From Liolophura sinensis (Eukaryota; Mollusca; Polyplacophora; Chitonida; Chitonidae): a stretch of DNA of 64,000 nucleotides. The stretch is from positions 13,635,338 to 13,699,337 of the forward strand of contig NC_088302.1 in NCBI RefSeq assembly GCF_032854445.1. Reading direction: 5' to 3'. The stretch's first letter is position 1. Each line of letters begins with the position of its first letter. This document shows positions 56,708 to 64,000 of this stretch, in pieces. A program made the position numbers and the translations under genes. The notes beneath the pieces were generated by a model, which did no database searches, had not been told where the DNA came from, and saw nothing but the letters and a program-made list of their open reading frames with translations.

Positions 56708-56982
56708 GGTAGCCTCCGTGGCTGAGCGGTTAGCGCGCTAGCGCAGCAGAATGACTTAAAAGCTTCTCACTGATGAGGTGAAGTCCAGCTCAAACTGACT
56801 TTCTCTCCTGTCTTAGGACGGCAGGCCTGTCACAAACCTGCGGATGGTCATGTTTTTTTGTTTTTTTTTCCCCGGGGTTTTACTGGGTTTTCTCCCACTC
56901 CCACCAGAATGCTGGCCGCCCTTGACAGTGAAATATTTGTGAATACGGCGTGAACAAGAATGAACTAAATAAATTATGAAGA
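56708..56982 (+). repeat. SINE family A, full length with tRNA-like head
   Basis: The head GGCTGAGCGGTTAGCGCGCT is a good A-box type sequence (TGGCTnAGYGG). It is followed by GAGGTGAAGTCCAGCTCA (weak B box), AACCTGCGGATGGTCATG, a T-rich insertion, CACCAGAATGCTGGCCGCC and GTGAAATATTTGTGAATACG. This copy supports the tRNA origin of the family. Confidence 0.85.
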
Positions 56983-57462
56983 CGATGACTAAAATCCACA
57001 GCTTTATACTTCAGTTCTTTTGCAAATGTTTGGAGTGCCGTTCACAGCACCTGGGAAAATATTAAATACCAAATACATTAGTGTTGAAAATGAGTGTGAT
57101 TAAATATGGAAGATATACACTGTAGTTTCAAAAATCCAGCGTGTCCAGAGCATTCTCTTCTAATACTTCCTTACACTTCCTCGAGACCAGCTGCAAAATA
57201 AAACACTTAGAGTCAAAATACAACACAGGTTTTCGTATACAGTTGATTTCTTTTCCTGGGTTCAGCTATCCGCGACTGTTTGGAATATTTTTTTTTCTGA
57301 ATTCCGCACACATGTTCTTCTTCTATGTTCCTAAACAGATTTCCATGCGGCAAGCAAAAACTTAAGCGGCTCTTAACCGGAAGAAAATGAGCTTCAAAAA
57401 CAACTTGATCTCCCTCCTGGTTGCAAAAGGCATCCTAATTGCGTACTAATCACACTCTTAAT

Positions 57463-57525
57463 GAAAGCTCTGATGTTTCTGGTAAATGCTCTGATGTTGC
57501 TGGTAAAAGCTCGGGTGTAACTGGT
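57463..57525. repeat. 21-bp minisatellite, three copies
   Basis: AAAGCTCTGATGTTTCTGGT is followed by two variants (AAATGCTCTGATGTTGCTGG, AAAAGCTCGGGTGTAACTGG). The minus frame reads a seven-residue repeat (NIRAFT-type), an incidental effect. Confidence 0.75.
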
Positions 57526-58654
57526 GAAGCAACTCAAGGGAGATTTTTTTGACGATGGTAAATGATACTCTCTTAGATATATAGGCGAGATCCTGTGTAT
57601 CATGGCTCTTCGTCTTAACAGCTGAATAAGCTTGTTGTCACATCGCATGTGTTACACGTTGCCACGTGCCTGCACTAAAGATCATTGTGTTGGGTAGAAG
57701 AACAAACCTTAACGAAAACAACCGTTTAAGAAAACAGGGACAAAACCTTGCATAAGGGAAAACATTTGTCATCATTTATCTCTGCCGACCTCTTAAGACC
57801 TGACAATTAACAGATGAGAAAACAAACCCTCCGAGCTGCAAAGTTACGTGCTTATTCCCATCAGTTCTCACATAACTTTCCTGGAGAAGCGAAGACGTGG
57901 ATATCCACACATATCTTCCCCAGCAGGGCTGTTCGGGCAGTGTCTTTATCCACGTTTTGACACAGAGTTCCTTCCCGAGGCTTGTCTGGAATGGTTACGA
58001 GGTCGACGTAAATTCCCCTCAACAGTCAAAGCGGTTGCCTAAATCAGATATTATCCCAACCAGTGGCACCAAAATCTGACGAGAAACATGTACATGGGGA
58101 TTTTCTTAGTTGTGGTAAAAATAATCATGGACAGCAAAAAAGAAACTGAACATGCTCCTTGGAAAGCTCAACAGAAAGTACATTGTAAATCAAAGCTAAA
58201 AACCTAGAAGAAAGCACAGCTTAGCTCAGACACAAGAGCAAGGTAGCTGTTTCCCAAAATCAAGCTTCTTTCCCAAATACATATATACCTTTAGGGCCTG
58301 ATTCGTTTGTAATGCTTAATATTAGTCTGATAACGCGATGAATGTTTCTTGTATTTCGTTGTATTAAAATCTCATACATCTGTTTGAATTGTTTTGACAT
58401 TGATGCTATATACAAGTAAGTAAACACACTGGATTCTTTATTGTCGCGATGTTCATTTCTCTTTAGCCACTAAATTGCAGAGAGTTTATGAAAACATAAA
58501 TCACGTCGCGGTTATTGTTACATGTAGTTTGCGCTTTGATTTGGAAGTCTTTATTGTCAAAAGGTGGAATTCTTGTATTGTATGACATACTGTTATATGT
58601 TGTGTTTCGTATGCTTCTATTCATCTCAGCCAATCACTTACGTGCCTCTGCTTT

Positions 58655-58885
58655 CCAGGTAGCGTAGTGGTTAAAGGCGATTGTCTTTCAGTGGGCTGGA
58701 CACAAGTGATGTGGGTTCAAACCCGGTCAGGGAATTTGTAGAATCTCCCCCCCCCCCCCCTTACACTTCTATCCATTGCTGCCATACACAAACGCACTGT
58801 TGTTTTCAAGGTAAGGCAGTAGTTAAAGGTGATTACATGAGGTGCAGGTCCAAACCCCGTCAGGGAATTAATAAATCTCAACCGT
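58655..58885 (+). repeat. Two tRNA-like SINE heads (family C) around a poly-C tract
   Basis: The first, about 58655-58740, has GGTAGCGTAGTGGTTAAAGG (A box) and GGGTTCAAACCCGGTCAGGG (B box). The second, 58806-58885, has GGTAAGGCAGTAGTTAAAGG and GGTCCAAACCCCGTCAGGG. Spacing and boxes fit a tRNA-derived SINE; neither folds as a real tRNA gene by eye. Confidence 0.7.
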
Positions 58886-61599
58886 TTACTGAGTGTTTAA
58901 GAACTTTTAGTTCCTTTAACAGTTATTAATACGAAAGGCAAGCGAACTTTTGCGCGAATATATCATACCGTGTCATTTCAATGGGCAGGTAACTCATCAC
59001 GAAAAACGCGTTCCTAAGAGTAAAAGACTGCACATTACCTTTTGTGCTCTTTCCCTCTGAGCCAAACTAAAAATGGGAAAAATCATTGAAAGAAAGACTA
59101 AGGAACAGACCGAGAAAACCAGCTTATCGAGCATACGACGAAGCAAACGACACAGATCACTCCCGATTTAGGAATTCATCTATGACAGCCTCTTGAAAGC
59201 CATGCCTGAAAACGTTTATACCTACTTTAACCCTGTCATATATTTGAATTTGAATATGATAGATTTAGTAGATCTTTTTAATGCTCAGTCCTTTTCATTT
59301 ACTAGGATTCATATTGATGATCTAGTATCCCTAAACATGTCCAATGCGGTGAAAGAAATCTACCCACCTTTGTTGGATTTTCTTCATCATTTAAAAGCTA
59401 ATAAATTGCATTGTAAGCATCACTGCATTTTTTTTACCTCATTCTGCTTAAGCCTTGGTGCTAGAGGGCGCGTAATTTGCTACTATTTATGTGTTTCCAT
59501 GAACAGATGGAATAAAAGTCTGACTGAGGTAAATTGACACGAGGCAGTATTTCACCGGTTACGTGTAACCATTTGCCAACTATCACACTGTCGCCACTGC
59601 TGTGTTTTTTTCTCTGTATGCTGTACGTCTTAATTACGACAAATCTCTCTTACGTGTTACCAGCTTTATTTACGGTTCATACATTATTTCTTACATATTC
59701 CTTCCGGAAGTGGTGAATTAGGTTATTTTGGAGATGAGTATTGAGAATACAAGTATGGACTTGTCCGCGTCTGTAAATGGTCTACGAGTGGCATACAAAT
59801 ATCAGACCAAGGTTCAATTATACCGACATTGTAGTTCGCTGGTGTTTGCACTTTATTTATTTAACTGAGGTTTAACGCCATATTCAAAAACATTTCAGCT
59901 GGTTCTGTGCGTCAGTAGCCATGTCTACATGATGGATGAAGGGAACCGGAGATCCTGGACGAAAATTGTCGACATTTGGAAAGTAAATGACGAACTTTCT
60001 CACGCGTAGAACATACCTTGCGTATTTCCAGCATCCTTGAAAACTGTTGACTACCTGATTCCGTCTTATTTGCATACCTTATATACTTCCTTAGTTCTTT
60101 GGTGGTTTGTGTTATACGTCGTTTTGGGAGCGGGTCATGCGATTATTGACGTGGAACCTCCTTATTGGTTGACGGCTGATATATGAATGTTTCGACACAT
60201 AGATATACGAGCTGAAAAAGTATGGGAAGCATTTCGAATGAATGGCAAGTGGTCTCATGGAAGACCATACTGATTTAGCGGCCTTGTGAGCACGCTCGAC
60301 CGCTTAACGTCACCAAGGCCTTGGGGACGGTGAAGGCATCAGGACCTCGAGGATTCAATTCCAAGGCTGGAATTGCAGAAACACCTTTGTGTCATACTAT
60401 TTTACAGGTGACGTACACGCGACGTACTTTCAATCAGGGAAGTGATCACCCCTATGGCAATTGATAGCAATCAACTAGACCACGACTTCGCAGAGGTAGC
60501 ATTTTGCACGAAACCGCAACTCTCATCTCACTGCGAAAGACGCGGATCAAGAGTGCATTATACGCTTTGACTCCTGTTGCACAAGATTACGTTGCTTATA
60601 ACTACTGTACCATATATGGCAACATATGTTCTCACCAAGACAGTTGCAATCAACAATTTGAACTGGAAGTCGAGAAAAGAAGTCAAATCTCTAAATGAAT
60701 TACTGATGTTTATTTGGCAGTCTGGACACAAAAGAGCAAAATATTGCAGTGCATAATAGTATTTCTTGTCTCAGAATATCATGATATTTCTGTTTTACTT
60801 AAGGTATATATTTCCATAGTCACTCTTGAAATTTTCAGTTCAGTCTTATCCTGAGAATAGTTGTACACCTTAAAGTACAGACGTACAAGTCTAAAAGAGT
60901 TTGCCCCAAAGCCTCAGTTATTTTCTGCTATAGTAATCCGAAAAAAAATCATGACGAAACAGTTATTCTAGAGCTTCAGCGTTTTCGAGATTAAACGTTA
61001 TAAGAACCGTATGTCTTGAACAAAACGTGTTTTACACGTTGATTAGTACAGACTAGAATAACCATTGAAGAAATACGTTTGCTCTCTGAACAGACGCGAT
61101 TTCAGTTTTTCAAACTCCATTGAGAAAGAATATGCCAAATGGGTAGCTTCGGATGAGATATTATATTACTTCTTTTGTACACCCCACTTTTATTGTTTTC
61201 AAGAAAAGACATACATTTTGCACATAGATGCAGAATCATAACGGTTCAATTGTTTTGAAATGTAACATGTCAGTTCAACTATTCATTATTATTATGTAGA
61301 GTTTTGGCATGGAAGTTTAACAAATATATATCATTATCTTGAATTTTAACAGATCATTTTATCATTTCTGTAATATTATGCTGGGTTTTACATGGCAGTT
61401 GAAACATTCATTATCATCATATTGAGTTTAACATATGAGAACCACGATTCATCACCGTTACATTGAATGTTTGCACGATACTTTGGGACACACAATGTCA
61501 CAACAAATTTTTATATTGCATGTTACGATTGCCACAACACAGTTAAATTATGTGCCGTAAGAAATAAGAATTGTATAATGCTGATTGTAAAACTGAAAG

Positions 61600-61760
61600 A
61601 AGTAGTCAATTACTCAGTTCGTATACGTTACAGCGCATGCGCCGCTCTATACGTTTGCTTTACATCATGGCCTCCACTTGAGCTTGAAAAACGTCAAGGT
61701 CACTGTTGTCACGGTGACGAGGCAGAAAGTGATGTCAGAACACATCAAGGTTCTAACGGA
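61600..61760. promoter_or_regulatory. Promoter-like cluster (NRF1 palindrome, CRE/X-box-like sites)
   Basis: GCGCATGCGC (61633-61642) is a perfect NRF1-type palindrome. GTTGTCACGGTGACGAGG follows near 61704, with an inverted GTCACGGTGAC and a TGACG half site, then GTGATGTCA. No gene start was recognised beside it, so this is only a candidate regulatory region. Confidence 0.3.
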
Positions 61761-62070
61761 CACCTGAAACAATTATATTGGCCTATGCTAATTATAGGAC
61801 CTTAGTGATGTGGCTGAGTCCACAAAAGGGCACGTCCGTCGCACAGGACCCAAAGGTAGTGACAGTAATGTAAAGTGAGCCTAGGGAGCGGCACATGCGC
61901 TGGGAGGAGTATTCACACAGTTTGTTTGCTTTCTTTGTACACCATGTCCATTAGCTGTCTTCTATATTTAACGTTAACAACTGCGTATCGCATTTTCAGA
62001 GGACTTACATACTTAAGTGGTGAAATAGTAACGGTTAAATTAATACCCTGGTTTTAAATGGTCGATTATA

Positions 62071-62294
62071 TTGTTATTTATTGATTTATTAATTTATTTC
62101 ATTAACGCAGAACTCAAGAATATTTCACTTATACAGCGGTGGCCAGCATTATGGTGGGAGGGAAACCCAAAACCATACGCAATCTTTCCACATACGACTG
62201 GAGAGGAAGCCAATGTGAGCTGGACTTGAACTCACAGCGACCGCATTGGCCAGAAGCTCCTGGGTCACTGAGCTGCACTACCACACTAGCCATT
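62071..62294 (-). repeat. SINE family A, full length
   Basis: Reverse copy: AT-rich tail, CAAGAATATTTCACTTATAC, GGCCAGCATTATGGTGGGAG, TACGACTGGAGAGGAAGCCA, GAGCTGGACTTGAACTCACA (B-box side) and CTGCACTACCACACTAGCC (A-box side). One of the best examples for building a consensus. Confidence 0.88.
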
Positions 62295-64000
62295 AGCCAC
62301 GAGGAAAACACGAGTATATTGTTAACATCAAGTGTCATCTTTTTAACTATACATAGGCACGTCCGACAATGCCTAATAGGGAATATGCTACATCTGGAAA
62401 AGCACCAGGTTGAATTTCTAGCTTAATAATATTTTTCGTCATTCAGCAGTTGAAAAGATGTCCCCTATTTACTACGGACACGAGTGTGTTTACATCGTAC
62501 CCTGATAGCACAATCCAATAACTGAGGACAAATATCTGACAATTATTAAGCCTTCATCATAGTAACTTTAAAACAGGTGAAGCTGAAACTTTGCTGTGTT
62601 TATGTGGAATATTGAAGAACAATCATTCAAAATGATATACCATTTAACAATCCTACTACAAATGCTCACCATGCTGACATGGTGAAAGAAAGTTCCATCT
62701 ACAGAAAGGTCTGTAGCAGAAAATCGAACATTATGTCCAGGAAGAATTACCCCTGACTTACTAAACAGCACGTATTATGCAGAACAATCTCTGTCTCTGC
62801 GCGTTGAACAATGCCGTTGATTACCCTGAGATTTGCGGTTCGGTGCATAACCGACTCTATTGATATAGAACGGTTAATCGTAATACAAATATACCATAAA
62901 ATACACAACATGTAATAGTATGCGAATTTAAGCGGTGTATACATGGAAGATACACGTTGTCGTTATCATGGCACGTGTTTCAAGGAACACCAAACAATTA
63001 ATCCCAATTAACACCAAATATACTATTTCGTGAAGGACAACTTCACTCTCTAATGATTTGTTCCGGACAGTTATCATTTCTTCAGTTGGTCTAGTGGTCC
63101 TCAGCTAAAGTCGAGCTTCATCATTTGGATTGCGTAATCTCAAATCTCTTTCAGTGACCAAAGTCGTAATAGCATTCCTTCAAACGTTTCCATCTGGGCA
63201 GTCCAAACAGAACGTAAAATCGTCACCACAAGCGATTGTCTCTTCCAGCTATAGATCATTTGATGAGCTGAATTGCCTTCTCGCAAAAAGCCAGAGGACA
63301 CTTTTTTAAAAGCTCTGTAGCGATTGGCTACTTTCTACTAGTTGGACAGAAATGTCAGTATCTGACAAATATTCGGCGTCGCAAAAGTCACTCTGCATTT
63401 AAGTTCCAAGCCAGATACAAATCACAAATATCTTCAGATTATCTATTAGAGCAAAATGCTTTCAGAAATGTCATAAAAATCTGTTCCACAGCCACGGTCA
63501 GACACCGTTACCCGCGTTACTTTTAACACTGGTTCACTGTCTACTGGAGTCAGAAAACGTTGTTCCTACAACTTGGTATAGGTCAGCTGTGATAATATAT
63601 GACTAACACCCGTAGTTTGATAAGACCCTCAAGTATAAAGGGAAGGGTCAAAATGTAGTGTGCTTTGATCCTTGAAAACACATTCACAGACAATGTTTGT
63701 ACTCAGTAATTTTCAGCGAGTTTTGTGTCCCAAATCCACCCTTATTAAACTGGATTTATCTGGAGTGGGAGTAAATGAACCACTGCCATGACAACACCAC
63801 CACCGCGAAAAGAAGTTCTCGTGGTCGCTTTCCCAGCCACGTAACCCAACGTGACTTCAGAGTCTTGATGTGTTGTGTTATTAGTGAGGAAAACATCCGT
63901 TGTCAATGACAACACTGGATATGGGTATTACTGTTTGTGGCAAGAGCAATCGAGAAAACGCAGCAAGTTTATTGATGGCGTTGGCTGCTATAAATTCTGC

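Larger units (their letters stand above)
53498..64000. other. Intergenic region without a recognised gene
   Basis: Repeats at 54660-56980, 57463-57525, 58655-58885 and 62071-62294 are listed separately. 53500-54650, 59000-62070 and 62300-64000 hold only short chance-like frames. The 114-codon frame at 59193-59537 and the 112-codon frame at 61467-61805 match nothing I know. A diverged SINE-like fragment may lie at 59850-59990. CCAAGGCCTTGG (60313-60324) is a perfect 12-bp palindrome. Confidence 0.6.

Noticed and set aside
58655-58740. Functional tRNA gene
   Set aside because: A and B boxes are present but the arms do not pair, and a related copy follows with different spacing; SINE-like.
59193-59537. 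114-codon frame as a gene
   Set aside because: Not recognised, no splice sites or promoter evident; left as unassigned.
63080-63125. tRNA gene (TTGGTCTAGTGGTC resembles an A box)
   Set aside because: No B box at a suitable distance and no cloverleaf by eye; at best a SINE relic.
1-64000. Retroviral, LTR, Polinton or other virus-derived elements
   Set aside because: I saw no capsid, envelope, polymerase, integrase or reverse transcriptase-like frame and no long terminal repeats in the window.

Overview
This window looks like nuclear DNA from a lophotrochozoan animal, most likely a mollusc. The genes are intron-rich, with GT-AG introns and 50-300 bp exons. The introns and spacers are AT-rich and carry many tRNA-derived SINE copies, MITE-type DNA elements, microsatellites and minisatellites. 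The SINE 3' ends resemble ones I associate with molluscan genomes; that is memory, not a search result. I saw no prokaryotic, viral or retroviral genes.

Layout. (1) 1-9191 is intron, followed by the single large 3' exon of a chondroitin sulfate synthase (CHSY1/3 type, + strand, 9192-10799); its earlier exons must lie left of the window. (2) 10800-18243 is 3' UTR plus convergent intergenic DNA with several minisatellites, including nine copies of a 76-bp unit. (3) 18244-37327 (- strand) holds the complete coding gene for EFL1, the EF-2-like GTPase that works with SBDS to release eIF6 from pre-60S ribosomal subunits. I could trace 21 coding exons with consistent splice phases; they sum to about 1166 residues, against about 1120 in human. 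(4) About 39.88-40.11 kb is a probable shared promoter. (5) 40109-53452 (+ strand) is a complete five-exon SAXO2/SAXO1-like gene for a ciliary microtubule protein (525 residues), head to head with EFL1. As I recall, the human orthologues have the same arrangement. (6) 53.5-64 kb has no gene I recognise, only repeats.

The most unusual feature is inside EFL1. One coding exon of domain III (148 nt) is present as ten contiguous head-to-tail copies with no intron between them, plus three partial copies (21068-22762). Every repeat boundary falls exactly on the splice junction. Each junction therefore reads AG|GTGAG and could act as the acceptor of one copy and the donor of the copy before it. Nine of the ten copies are open; reading through a junction normally gives an immediate TGA. 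Only single-copy inclusion preserves the protein, so this is formally a zero-intron set of mutually exclusive exon variants. EFL1 also has a triplicated 3' splice site (exon 13) and an apparent one-base deletion in exon 8.
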